DNA of 64,000 nucleotides. It comes from Termitomyces sp. T153 (lineage: Eukaryota; Basidiomycota; Agaricomycetes; Agaricales; Lyophyllaceae). The stretch's first letter is position 1; the number at the start of each line of letters is the position of its first letter. The notes below the pieces were generated by a model, which saw nothing but the letters and a program-made list of their open reading frames with translations, had not been told where the DNA came from and made no database searches. The stretch lies in NCBI GenBank assembly GCA_018296165.2, contig JACKQL020000004.1, positions 868,001 through 932,000 of the forward strand, read 5' to 3'. Below are positions 11,761-22,695 of the stretch, one piece after another. The position numbers were made by a program, and so were the translations under genes.

Positions 11761-11892
11761 CTAAGAGATAAGGAGATGGAGGAGAACTGATAAAGTCCAG
11801 CTGAATTGCTAGCTGCATATGGACCATGCAAGCAACCATAGAACTTTGGGTTGACTGAGGGCAGTCAGGATTTCAGCATAGAGGAGGATGAT

Positions 11893-12970
11893 AAGACCCA
11901 TTTGTCACTGAGCACTGTTTTTGGCATTTCTAATTGGATGGCAGCTGATTATATTGTACATGACCTGGCACAAGTCATGATACTTATTATGTGGAGTCTA
12001 GCCCCAAGGTCTGGAATGATGTAGCCATGGCATGGGATTTAAGCAATCATGAGACTCAATGTAGCCTTTGCATGGGATTTTAGTGACCACAAGACTTATG
12101 GATCATGAGCTGCATCACATGGAGTCTGGACTCTAGATCTAGAAAGACAAAGTTGAGAACCCTCCTTAGCAATGACTGCTAGCAACATTATCTGGTGACA
12201 ACACAGCCTCCTCTCTAAAAAGGGATATATTGACAGTTGTGTGATTTCTTACTTATCATTTTTCTTGTCAAGCTTATAAACATACTTGACCGGCATCTAC
12301 ACTTTAGGTATTGATGTTGGAAATGCTCTTTTCTTGTGATTGACAATTTTTATGCATTGTATCAACATCATGTACTTTTACTTGGTTACTATACTGACAC
12401 TTGGTATGTATCAGGGTCACTTTGGTAGACACTGTTGCTGGTGGCAACTAATACCTCCTTTTTACTACTATACTTACAAATAGTATAAATACTGTCTGTA
12501 CATAGAGCCAAAAACAACAAACAGAGTACCATTCCCCCCTCATTAGCTCTAAGCTTACTAGCTTTAGATCTCTTATTGCTCTTTCTCTTGTCATTGCCAA
12601 CAACTTAGTGACAGTCTTGACAACTTTGACTTTGATTTAGTGTGGGTGCCAACTGTGGGCACTCTTAGCATTATTTCAACTTAGTGATGCTAGTGAGTAT
12701 GGCTAGCACCTAGTTTGCATTCTTCTTTCATTACATTTTACTTCCCTTCACTCTTTATTCCCAACTCCATTTCTATTGCTAGTCCCTTACTTATTGACTC
12801 TTTTGCCTTGTTCCTTCTTTGTTCCCCTATCTAGTGACCTTTCATTACTATCTAGTGAGTTCAGCTAGTGCTAGCAACATTCCTCACTTTGATTCTCCAT
12901 TCACTCACAACCCATTTGCTCTCATTCTCTAGAACAGTTACTGACTTGCCCCCCTTATAAACTTCCTATT
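11893..12970 (+). repeat. Dispersed repeat, copy 2 (possible solo LTR)
   Basis: It is homologous to 2290-3160 from TGATAAGACCCA onward and extends beyond it with CTTATAAACTTCC near 12,955, a possible TATA box. About 45 bp near 12,010-12,080 are duplicated locally (GTAGCC...CATGGGATTT twice). No clear target duplication was found. Confidence 0.5.
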
Positions 12971-13189
12971 TCCAGCTATCCTATCTAGTTGCTAGTGTTT
13001 AGGTCTTCCTTTTGGTTTCCTGCATGGCAGCTAGGCAGTATAGGAGCACATCAACATCTCCAATTTGACATACTCCTCCTCATTCTCCTGAGTTCATTTG
13101 GACTCAGCTGCATTCTCCTTGTTAGCCTCAGCAGGCTCTTTCTCCTGCTCATTGTTAGCATCTCCCACATCTGAGGGAGCAGCTGTATA

Positions 13190-14345
13190 TGCTGCTTTCA
13201 CAAACATTTGCAGCACTGGATTTGCCAGTGCTCTGCATTTGCAGGCAAAATGCCCAACCTTTTGGCACTTATAACAGTTAGTTGATCATCCAGCATCCTT
13301 GCCTAGTCAGCCAGATGCAATGGCCACCACATTCTTCTCTGTAGCAAGATGGTCTTGCTGCCTGTGTTGCACCCACAGGTCAGGAAGGCCCTGAGGCCAA
13401 ACTGACTCACAGTTGCAAAGGTCTTGAGGTCATGCATATAGCAGGCCTCTTTGCCAACTTAGACAGTTGTGGACAGGCATGATGTCCAACCACCTCTGTC
13501 TGCTTAGCCAGCATAATCCCAAGATTTGAGGAGTATGCTGCTGCTAGCAACAACTGCTGTCCTGACTGACTCTTTGTGCTGTGCTCTAAATAGTGCAGCA
13601 GACTTAATGCTATTCTTGTGGGCCTTTGCTTCCAAGACAAGCTCCTTGATAGTGTTCACTTCAGAAGCAAGCCCACCATCATGTATCAAAGCCACAAGCA
13701 TGTCAGAGGGTATCCCCTCCAAAAATTGCTTATGAATAGTGAATTTATTGGGGAAAACAGCCATGTTTTGAGCATGATCAAGCAAGGCATCATAAAATCC
13801 TTGCACTCCCTCTTCAACCACATACACCATGTCACAGAACACATTGCATGCATCCTGCATTGTTGAGGGCTGTATGAACTAATTGTACAATCTGAGGAAC
13901 ACATCTTTGAGTCTCCAATGGGATTTGGCCCTGTTGACATGTATTACATGTCACAGGTACCATTTCAGGGCACCTGCAGCAAGGATGTCCATTAAAATCA
14001 GGACTTTCTCTTGCTTGTGCTCATCTCCACCATATTATGCTACTGTGAAAAACACACAGATGCTCATTAGCCAGTTCTCAAGTTCACTGAACTTAGTAGA
14101 TCTAGCATATGGGGTAATCATCTTTGATGGATCACTCCTGCTAGGTTTGAATCTGTCTGGCATTGCCAGTCAGACAGCAAGCATCTGCTCCATCACTGCC
14201 CATACATGATCATGCATTGTCTGGTAGTGATATTTGTGGGCTTCCTCCACTCCAGAAGTGGTGAATCATTCATGGTGTTCTGGTGGCATTGAAAACTGCT
14301 GTGGCTGTCTCTCTGGGAGGACTGTCATCCTCCTCCCACTAGCTC
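13190..14345 (-). pseudogene. Second gypsy-type gag family, decayed (copy 1)
   Basis: The minus strand reads a retrotransposon gag: a region with ELENWLMSICVFF and GALKWYL, a helical middle (13,860-13,504, open for 118 codons, with VEEGVQGFYDALLDHAQN) and a CCHC zinc knuckle CYKCQKVGHFACKC at about 13,285-13,245. Gag assembles the particle; the knuckle binds element RNA. Stops interrupt it, mostly at TGA or TAG in otherwise conserved frame. Another copy lies at 55,171-56,175. No pol or LTR of this family is recognised nearby. Confidence 0.65.
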
Positions 14346-14690
14346 TATAATTTTAAGTGTTATATTATTATTAGCTATGTTTGCTACTATTATTATATCT
14401 AGATCAAGAAATAAATAAATTTTATTTCCTTTTCCTTTTCATGATAGCACTACCTTTTACTAATTTATATATAAAATATTTAAAGTAATGAAAAAAACAT
14501 ACAAAACCTAATATTTAATCCCCTCTCCTTAATTATCCTCCTTAATTATTCTATGGTCCTATGGCTCCTACTTTTTTGTGTTGTGTTTTTATATGGGTTA
14601 TGATTCCGTATAATTATTAATACTTCTTCTTATTATCCACTGGTCCATTACCTAGTCCATTAGGATCTGGTAGACCTCCTTCCAGGAGTC
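14346..14690. other. AT-rich spacer
   Basis: Strongly AT-rich sequence (ATTATTATTAGC-like runs) between the gag relic and the next repeat ORF. No coding signal. Confidence 0.5.
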
Positions 14691-16201
14691 ATGATGGTCC
14701 TTGACCAGGAAAAGGCAGTCATCTTCCTGGTCCTCCACCACATCCACCTGGCCTAAGCAGTCCATGACAAGGTGTCAAGGGCAGAGTGGACTCAAGATCA
14801 CTCCTAGGCAATCCTCATTAGATATCTACTCCTCTGCCCATTGCTTGATTGCCAGACCAACTTGGAGGGGTGTTCCCTCCTTGGTTGGTCTGCTCCTGAT
14901 ATGCATTGGGGCTACTAATAGTTCTAACATGCTTGTTTGCTAGGGGAGAGTAAGATTCTTGCTCTTCCCTCTTTATGGGCCTAGTACATTCTAGTGGAAC
15001 ATAATGCTCTGGCCATGCATCATAGGTGGTATTCTCCTGGAACACCACCCCTTAGTCATCTATGTAGGACTGCCAAAAGTCCTCAAGGTCACCATTGCAG
15101 AATCACTGCAATGCAATTCTGTCTTCTCAGGTCAATGCTCTATGCATTAACCCAGCCATTCTTCTGCACACTACAGGTTGCTCAATTGTAATCACCAACC
15201 CAGCTTCTGTAGAAGCTAGGTCAGGAGCCACAATTGTGCCCAACATAGCCCATCTCTGATGGTCCACTGCAGCCTGTTATGCTGTGTAGTCATGTGGTGT
15301 CTCTCCAGGCTGCTGCAGCACTTCTAATAGAGTCAATGCTTCATTGATTGGAGATATTGGGAGTAATTAAACCCTACCTATGAATGGCAATGGCATTGCA
15401 GACAATGCCTACAACCCTCTGCCTTCTTTTGCTAGAGGTAATCAGATACCTCCTGTGCCAGAAAAAGCATATAAAGTTCCATGAACTTTACAGGATTGGT
15501 TGGGATAATTTCCTCACCCAAGGACTGCTGAATGGCAATATGCTTAGCTACTCAAGCAGCTAAGCATTATTAGGTTGAGATCTTTGGGACCTCAACCTGG
15601 TTCTGCCAGAAAACTAACACCCTCCTATGGAGGATGTTGTCTGGGTCCACTTTACCATCAGTATCCAAGGTGTCTCTGACATCCTCTGGAATCATCTCAA
15701 TAAATGCAGAGGGACCTACTGTGCATAAACCTAGTGTAGATCCCACTCATGAGTGGACAGGCCACAGGCTCTGTGAAGAGGTTCTTCCTCACTCCTTAGT
15801 GGTGTAATTACCATTGAGGAGTCACCAAGACCTTCCACAGCCTCAGGAAAGGATTTTAGTCCTTCCACTTGTGGCATGGTAGATGCATGCAAGGGAATCT
15901 TCTTCTTGCTCACTGCTTCTGCTGCACCCTCTGGCTCAGCTGTCAGGTGCATTTGAGCAGAGGGTACCCAAGTGCTCTCCATCATGGAGATCATTTGACC
16001 ACTCAAAGACAGTAGAACAGGAGTAACTGCTAGCAGTCCTCCTGGCATCACTCCACTCTCCCTTCCCACACCATGGTGTGATGTGGCAACATCTGCTGGT
16101 TCATGTGGACCAGCTTGCACTGTTTCATCAAACCCTAGTTTGGACCTAGGCCCAACCACCTGACCTTCCATGGTCACTACTGTGCTCATTGTGGAAGGCA
16201 A
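14691..16201 (-). pseudogene. TE-linked unknown ORF family (copy 2, longest)
   Basis: The minus-strand frame starts at 16,201 (MPSTMSTVVTMEGQVVGPRS) and is open for 156 codons. It is Ser/Pro/Gly-rich with GVGRESGV and ends near 15,731. Homology to copy 3 (33,679-33,258) and copy 1 (4890-5540) continues through the FMELYMLFLAQEV exon at about 15,490-15,450 and on to about 14,970. I recognise no domain. The protein could be the product of a non-LTR or defective element, or a captured host gene. The 5' flank is shared with copy 3 too, so the repeated unit is larger than the ORF. Confidence 0.5.
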
Positions 16202-16526
16202 ACATTAAAATTTTAACATTCTAATTGTAATCTGTGGCAGTGAACTTCTCTTTCAGAAGTTTGGCTTCTCACTCTGCAAACAAGTACGCACTTGTTTGAC
16301 TTAAAAAAATGTAACATTTCTGTTATGGGTTGCACAGCTTACAGCTCACACCTTATAAGTCAAAACTAGTCAATGAGTTCTAATCTACAAAGTATGAAGT
16401 AAGGCACTGCCTTACATAATTACAGTATGGATAGTTATGGGTAGCATCATGTGACTCTACCCTATAATATAACATATAAGGTAATGAGCATTACAAATAG
16501 AGTTTTAAGGAGGTAACAGGTGCTCT
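16202..16526 (-). repeat. 5' flank of the unknown ORF family, shared with 33,680-34,018
   Basis: This stretch matches 33,680-34,018, including TAAGGCACTGCCTTACATAA and AAGGAGGTAACAG at the outer edge. The edge GGTAACAG...TGTTA at both copies may be the element terminus. No gene. Confidence 0.6.
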
Positions 16527-16805
16527 GTTACAACTGTGGCCAGACCCCTGGATTGTTTCCTTTATTCTGAGACAACCACTGATTGTAGGCCTCCCATCTT
16601 TGGGCCACAAGTACTTTTGACCAAGGGCTATTTTTTGGGAATATTTGTACATAGTCATATGCTGGGAGTCTGGAGATCAAGGCAATTTACAATGGCTTTC
16701 TGCTTTTGATCAGACTCTGGATTTGGTTGTTGTTGGGCATTGTTTCCAGAAGTTCTGGAGTAAATTTTCTGAACACTGGCATTGGGGATCCTTAGACTGT
16801 TGGCA
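16527..16805 (+). repeat. gypsy LTR fragment
   Basis: Homologous to the LTR at 1446 (GATTGTTTCCTTTATTC, AAGTACTTTTGACCAAGGGC) and to the reversed LTR at 4359-4715. It breaks off after GGGGATCCTTAGACTGTT, so the 3' third is missing. Confidence 0.6.
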
Positions 16806-17499
16806 ATTTTGAGAGAGAGTTGCAACTGTGTTCAGCTTGTTTGGTCTGTTTTTTTGCAATCTCAAGTTCAGCCTGTTTTTACTGCATTTTGCATTGCTCA
16901 GGAGCAAGGTTGAGTTGCTGCATCCTGCTAATTACTGTTCCAACTGCTGGCTTCAAGAATCTTGTGATGGAACAAGCAGAAGCAGAAGCAGTCATTGTCT
17001 TTGTGGTATTTGCAATATTCTGTACATACATGGTCTGCATGCCAATTTTGATTTTGGCAGGAATTATCACATTTTTTCACCTTGAGTTTGAGGTGAAGAA
17101 TGGACAGAAGAAGCTTCATAGTCTAAATAGACTATCCCTTGTGTTGCACAATTATAAATATGATAAAGAATGAAACTATTGATGAAGAGAAATAAATATT
17201 GCTTTGAGTTGGAAAAAGCTCAAGAAGGCAGCAAAAATAATTACAGGTAAATATTGATAAATGCAACTAGTGTATTGATATGGCACATGTAAAGTACAGA
17301 CTTTCTGATTCAAATATAGTAAGCTGATGAAAACAGATGAGTGATGCTGAATGAATCTTGATCAGATAGAGTATTGGAAAGAGATCATCAGAGCATGATC
17401 ACCACTTCTCATGTTACTTTCAGAAAGAATCAGGTCAAAAATCATGGAATACTGATGAAAAGGCAAAAGCCCTAAGCAAACAAAGTGTAGGACACTACC
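16806..17499. other. No gene recognised
   Basis: A 117-codon ORF (16,820-17,173, plus) is rich in hydrophobic residues. It overlaps other open frames and has no recognised motif, so I do not call it. The rest is AT-rich. Confidence 0.35.
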
Positions 17500-17800
17500 A
17501 AAAGGGAAGCTGGAAGTGATCTAAGTCAGGTGGGAGTGATCTAACACAAGTGGAAGTGACACAAGTCAGGTGGAAGTAATCTGAGTCAGGTGAAAGTGAT
17601 CTAAGTCATGAGAAAGTGATCTGGAACAAGGGAAGCAATCCTGGAAGTAATCTGGGACAGGTGGAAGTGATCAGGGACAGGTGGAAGTAATCAGGGACAG
17701 GTGGAAGTGATCTAGAACCTGTGGAAGTGATCTTGGACAGGTGGAAGTGATCAGGGACAGGTGGAAGTGATCTGGACCTGTGGAAATGATCTGGAACAGG
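17500..17800 (+). repeat. 20-bp minisatellite
   Basis: About a dozen imperfect head-to-tail copies of GGTGGAAGTGATCAGGGACA and variants (CTAAGTCA, CTGGAACA). Reverse frames translate into a periodic HFH/SLPPVPDHF peptide, a by-product of the repeat. Confidence 0.8.
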
Positions 17801-18119
17801 AAAAGTGGTCCTAGAGGTGGCTGAAACCTGGATGTGGCTGAAACAGGACTGTGGCTGAGATCTGGGGGTGTGGCTGAGATTCAGAGAGGAACTGTGTAGA
17901 ATCTGAGGTTGGATAATGGTGAAGGGAAGGGGGAAATGGTATGGGTCCTGACAGTAGTCAAGTGTCAATTGAGAGCAGAAAAGGTTGGACTTCATCACTG
18001 TAAACACTATAGAAATACACATCTTCAAGTTCAAAGCTATCAGCAAGAACATACATCTCTCAAAAGGTTCATTATAAACTGTAGTTATGCCCACAAGACA
18101 ACTATCTATCACTCTTTCT

Positions 18120-18350
18120 GAAGTCCAAGAAAAGATTAGGAGATTTTATTATTGAAACAGTGGCACATCCACAAGTATTGATGTGTTCTGGAGATATAAT
18201 ACTTTTTTTACATGACAAGTCATCAGAATCAGTACTGTTGGAGTCTACTTTGAATACCAGTTTGTTGCCTTTGACTTTCAGTAATATGGGATAGTTTATC
18301 AAGATTGTCAGATAAATGGAGCTTTTCTCCTTATCTCTTACCATGCTGAC
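18120..18350 (-). pseudogene. Helitron N-terminal exon remnant
   Basis: The minus strand at about 18,295-18,200 (CTGAAAGTCAAAGGCAACAA onward) aligns with the conserved N-terminal exon of the Helitron protein at 49,930-49,840, 41,550-41,460 and 40,340-40,265 (protein motif TPESQRQQARIQRRLEQLQ). The reading frame is lost. It marks another, much older Helitron. Confidence 0.5.
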
Positions 18351-19149
18351 TTAGGTCTTTTTGTTTCAATAAATGTGCTTATAGTCCTGTCCTGTCATAC
18401 CTCAGCTATATAAGGTCCCCTAGCCTGTAGCTACATTCCAGTCTTAGGATTACCTACTGTGTCTGCTTTTTACTTGTGTTCATCCTTCTGTCTCTTTCTC
18501 TTCAATCTATCAGTTTCCAGGTTTATCTTTCCCAGTTCTCTTATTTCTAAACTCAACCACATACTTGTTGGCTATCAAGTCTGCCTAGGTAGTTCTTTTG
18601 CTCTGTGGGAGCCCCTTAGGGTCAAGGGATCCTGACAACCTACATTATTGCAACTTCTGGAAAAGGATGGCACATTTGATTTATTATCCAAATGGAACCA
18701 CTGGTGAAGAGAATTACACATTGCTTTGAGATGGAACAAGATTGAGAAGACAGAAAGAATAAGTACAAGTAAATATTGACAGATGCAACCTATCAATTGA
18801 TATAAAATGTGTAAAGTAGATAGTCCTCTGTTGAGGGCTTGAATGGGATGTCTTTTGTTCACTACTATAACATATAAGTATGTTTGGAGAGATTGGATTG
18901 TTGACTGCTGTATGCTGGCTACTTTCCTGAGAACCATTGAAAGAATTTAAAGACCCCTGTTTGCATAGAAGTTAAGGAGCCCCATTTATGTGACAATTTT
19001 AATCACTTAATTAAACTCTTACAAGTAAAATCAAAGACCTAACTGGAAAAGGCTTGGGTTAACAAAGCAAAGTGAAGTTAGAGCTACTGTAGATCCCAAC
19101 GCATAAAGACAGAATCCCCAACCTCATATGGACAAGGGGATACTGAGTT
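18351..19149. other. Decayed repeat sequence, no gene
   Basis: A TATATAAGG box near 18,417 followed by ATTCCAGTCTTAGGATTACC resembles the promoter/leader of the long-LTR family. From 19,036 the sequence resembles very degenerate copies of the 59-bp Helitron monomer. No ORF is convincing. Confidence 0.4.
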
Positions 19150-19274
19150 AACAAATTCTAAGACCTAGCCAAATGGAGTGAGGTTAGGTCTGGATTCGAG
19201 CATTGAGTCAAAATAACAAGCACCTAACCAAATGAAGTGAGGTTGGGTCTCAAGAGATACAGGCCCATAGCTCG
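19150..19274 (+). mobile_element. Helitron 3' terminus (plus strand) with two 59-bp monomers
   Basis: Two degenerate monomers (GACCTAGCCAAATGGAGTGA at about 19,171; CACCTAACCAAATGAAGTGA at about 19,219) lie in the orientation opposite to those at 38.8-44.1 kb. They are followed by AGATACAGGCCC and ATAGCTCG, the two arms of the family's terminal hairpin with its centre deleted. The end CTCG at 19,271-19,274 is followed by T, as at the other family termini. CpG-normal DNA starts right here. Confidence 0.6.
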
Positions 19275-19393
19275 TGTATTAATTATGGCGCTGCATGGCA
19301 TACTCCGAGCGGAGCTTGAAGTGAGAGTGTGACAAATTTGTGACTCTCTGAGGAGCGATAGTATATCACAATCAGGATTGCTCCGTCCAATGG

Positions 19394-21474
19394 ATGCACT
19401 CTCGTAACGTCTACACGAGCTTGCTCGACTTTGAAGTCCTCGCACGTTCTTATCCTCCCCTCTCACAACAGTTCGTTGTCCATACGCCCATCTACTTCTA
19501 CCACGCCCCTGACTTACAGCTCCCATCAGTCTCCGCGGTCGCACCATCGACTTCCACGATGACGCTGCACAGAGGTCCGTATGCTCTACGCATGTCTTTC
19601 AGTCTCCCTTATACGCTGGGCTCACAATTGCTTGAGATGTCTTACTCAAGCTCTACTAAAACGCGACTTTGGCCTCGAGCTGCAGCTTCCAAAGGATCGA
19701 TTGTGCCCTCCCGTATGTCCCCTCGCCAAATACCGAGTGACATATTCTGACCGTCATTGATAGGTCCCCAACAGGTATTTCCAACCCCTAGAGAAGTACT
19801 CATATTCTTTCAACATCCGATAGACTCAATTATGTACTCTGGATTCAAGATATCGTCACGGAGCTCCAGCGTACTTTGCCAATTGTATTCAGAGGAAGAA
19901 CTACATGTACAGTTCGCGGGTTAGATATGTGCGTCGTCATCAGCTGTCGGCCATGGCGCGTTTCCTTCATGACCTGGGAATCTTAGAGGAACAGGAGCGT
20001 CTGCGATATATCCCCTGCTAGCGTGTTCACTGGAGCCGACCTGGATGTTTTCTGCTACAGGTTGAGATCAAATTTTTTGCATTTTGATTCTGAGCTTATT
20101 GCATGCGTATTTCAGAGCTGGATGATCTGTCATACGCTCATGCTCAAAGGAACATACGTGCCAACAGGCTGTCCGATCGCATCTACGTCGTAAGAGTGGA
20201 AGCTGACACCAACGAAGATGGACCACGTTTCGAGTTTGATCGTCTGTTTGGTGGACGCATGATTGAACGAATTACGAGTGAGTCTGGGTACGTCCTTTAA
20301 TTTCAAGTTTTCTTTTCCGTCCTCATGTTCATTTACTTAGCTCAGATACACCGACAACGAAGGACGAGATAGAAATACAATTCACGATGTGCAACCCACC
20401 ATTCTACAGCAGTGCAGCGGAAATCACAGACAGCGAGGCGCGGAAAGAGCGTAGTCCCTTCGGAGTGCGCAGTTCCCATCTACAAATCTATTTCTCTATG
20501 ATTGATCCATCAAGTAGGTATGCACGGGTGCACCAGTGGAGATGATTACACCTGGCGGGGAGGTTCATTTTGTTAGTGCAATGGTTCGTGAGTCTGTGTA
20601 TGGCCGTAAAGAGGTGGGTGTGAATCACACGTGGGATAATGATGACGACGATGAGAAGATGGGGAAAATACGGCGCATTGGGAAAGGAACTACGCTACCA
20701 GCGGACAAACAGCCCACTACATCGTCGCGCAAATTTTCGTATCTGGGACCACGTTGGTACACTTCTATGCTGGGTCAAATGGGCTCGGTAGTCGAAGTGG
20801 TTAGAGTCTTCAAGGAACTGGGGGTGAGTCTTACGGTTTCTAGCTTCTCAACTTTAGTATCTCATGCAGGAAATGTGACGTAGATAACGAACTACGCCAT
20901 CACAGAATTTGTACAGGGCCAGACGAGGCGCTGGGCAGTTGGATGGTGTGTTGATGGGTGGAGGCTGAGTGATGTAGATCCTTGCGCTCTCCACATCTCA
21001 ATATTACTAATTCCTGTACAGAACATAGCTCGTATCGCAAACCCCAATCCGACGCTCCAGCGTCTTCTGCCTCCGCGTAACACCCTCAAATTTGACATTG
21101 TCATGGGTGAGAATGATGCTCTCGGATGCCTGGAGAAGGTCTTGCGCAGCGTGGAGGACGCCACTTTCACACCTGACGACGGAGCTAACCCTGAGGGTTC
21201 GTTGGCGAGCTACGTTGTCTCTGTAACGTGCGATACATGGTCGCGTGGCGCACGACGGAAGCGCAAGCGACAGCAAGAGAAGGCTGCTAACGGTAACGTT
21301 GTCAGTGAGGGCGATTGTTCTCCGGAATTTGTATGCTCCATTGTCTTGCGGTCGGAGCCAGACAGGAACAGGATACAAATGGATGTCCAGTGGTTATATG
21401 GGAAGGAAAGGTCTTTGTTCGAGAGCTTCGCTAGTCACGTTGCTCGAAAGTTGAATAGCGATGATGGTGGATAG
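19394..21474 (+). CDS. METTL16-type RNA N6-adenosine methyltransferase (11 exons, 510 aa)
   Basis: METTL16/RlmF-family proteins transfer a methyl group from SAM to adenosine N6 in structured RNA such as U6 snRNA. Exons: 19394-19470, 19530-19574, 19637-19712, 19764-19774, 19824-19928, 19987-20060, 20116-20287, 20341-20464, 20518-20823, 20884-20973, 21022-21474. All junctions keep frame with GT-AG introns of 48-62 nt. Landmarks: MHSRNVY at the start, as in METTL16; LLKRDFGL (about residue 48); VPNRLNYVLW (about 66); SAM site GLDIGTGASAIYPLL (about 101-115); ELDDLSYAH (about 130); catalytic NPPF (205-208); FVQGQTRRWAVGW (about 339-351). Exon 4 is an 11-nt microexon, required to make VPNRLNY. The acceptor of intron 2 (TTGAG) is the least certain. 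The gene is CpG-normal without stops. The C-terminal half beyond residue 351 is fungal-specific. Confidence 0.92.
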
Positions 21475-21935
21475 CTGCCTTGTGTGCCATGCACAATATT
21501 TTGGATCCCTTAGGTGCATTGTGAGTGTATCATTCCTCATTGGCTGCTCAATGAATGTTCACTCAGGGCGTGAATGTAGACGACCAAGCCGTAGTATACG
21601 AATTTGACTCTTGCTTATTGATACCAATGGAGGCTTGTGCATGTGGTTGCTGGCAGGAGTTTGGAAATACATGGCAAGGCCAGAGACAGACAAGACATCC
21701 AGGAGATGACCACACTCTTGCCCATTCAAAAATGCGTCCGTGAGAATGTCGGACCATCTCACTGCGACACAACGGGTTTATAAATTGACCGACATAGTGC
21801 ACTTGATCGTTTGGCGTCCCAGTTGAAGACTAATGGAAAACAAGCCACTTGTCATATTCTCACCATGGTAGTTTGAACGAGCATAGTACAATGCCAATGG
21901 GAACATGTTCAGAAAGGAAATGTGTCCTCTACAAA
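21475..21935. other. Intergenic, no gene recognised
   Basis: CpG-normal DNA between the converging METTL16-like gene and the F-box/LRR-like fragment. Short overlapping ORFs on both strands have no recognisable motif. Confidence 0.4.
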
Positions 21936-22345
21936 TCAACACCAACTATGCAGATCCACTAAAGTTGCCTCGGTCACGCTAATTTTTATACCCAACTGTT
22001 CGCACTCCTCAAGTGGAGATGGTATATTCTCCACTGTTCCATATCGCCATCCAAGAACAATCTCGCTCAAGCACAATAACCATCCATCCTTCACTGCATT
22101 TAATACCTTCCGCAGGGGACTTAAAATCATAAGATTGGAGCTTTCCCAACCCCAATAAATAACGAGTGTTATGCGCCGAAGGGCATTGTGTGGTTTCCAG
22201 AACGGCAATATTTCCTTGCGCATGTCATTGCCCTGCCATGTCAGATCGATGATATTGGGAAAGAAATATAGTATCTTCGGGATGTGTATGTCGGAAAATA
22301 TATTAAGGTGCGTGATTGTACTGGGGAATACACCAAAAGGTGTTA
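21936..22345 (-). pseudogene. F-box/LRR-like protein, C-terminal fragment
   Basis: A minus-strand open frame runs from about 22,345 (TPFGVFPSTITHLNIFSDIH) to a stop at 21,936. It is Leu/Ile-rich with the repeated spacing of fungal F-box/LRR proteins (FFPNIIDLTWQGND, LRRITLVIYWG, CEQLGIKISV). No F-box is present. A TGA lies just upstream unless an intron near 22,350 is used. It is probably the 3' remnant of a host gene; assignment is by style of sequence only. Confidence 0.35.
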
Positions 22346-22695
22346 GAAGTCAAAACCTGATAAACACTAAATCCTCAGTCTCTATACAATCGACTCTATT
22401 TCGCATACCTGATAAACACGACGTAAGTCTAAATCTATGGTATGCGTAAGTATTGTGTCCGAAGCGTGTGAGATAAGTTAGTCTACTCACCCTCAGTCTC
22501 TATGCAATCGACTGAGGGTGCTACTAGTCCGTCTGGCGTATATATGTAATTTCTTGCCATTGTTCAATTGTTCCTTTCTGGCCCTGGTGGCCCTGTCATT
22601 GTTCCGTATTCTTTGGCCCCCCGCCGTCAGTGCTCACAGTGTCCCTACGCGTCAGATCGCAACACTCCTCCTCACCGTGAGTGTTCTGCTCCTCC
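22346..22695. other. Spacer with 11-bp inverted repeat, likely copia 3' flank
   Basis: CACCCTCAGTC (22,488-22,498) and GACTGAGGGTG (22,510-22,520) form a perfect inverted repeat with an 11-nt spacer. A related CCTCAGTCTCTATACAATCG lies at about 22,375. This is where the 3' LTR of the minus-strand copia element should lie; no matching LTR was found at its other end. Confidence 0.4.

Noticed and set aside
16820..17173. 117-codon ORF with hydrophobic segments as a membrane protein
   Set aside because: Overlapping open frames on both strands, CpG-free repeat context, no homologue recognised.
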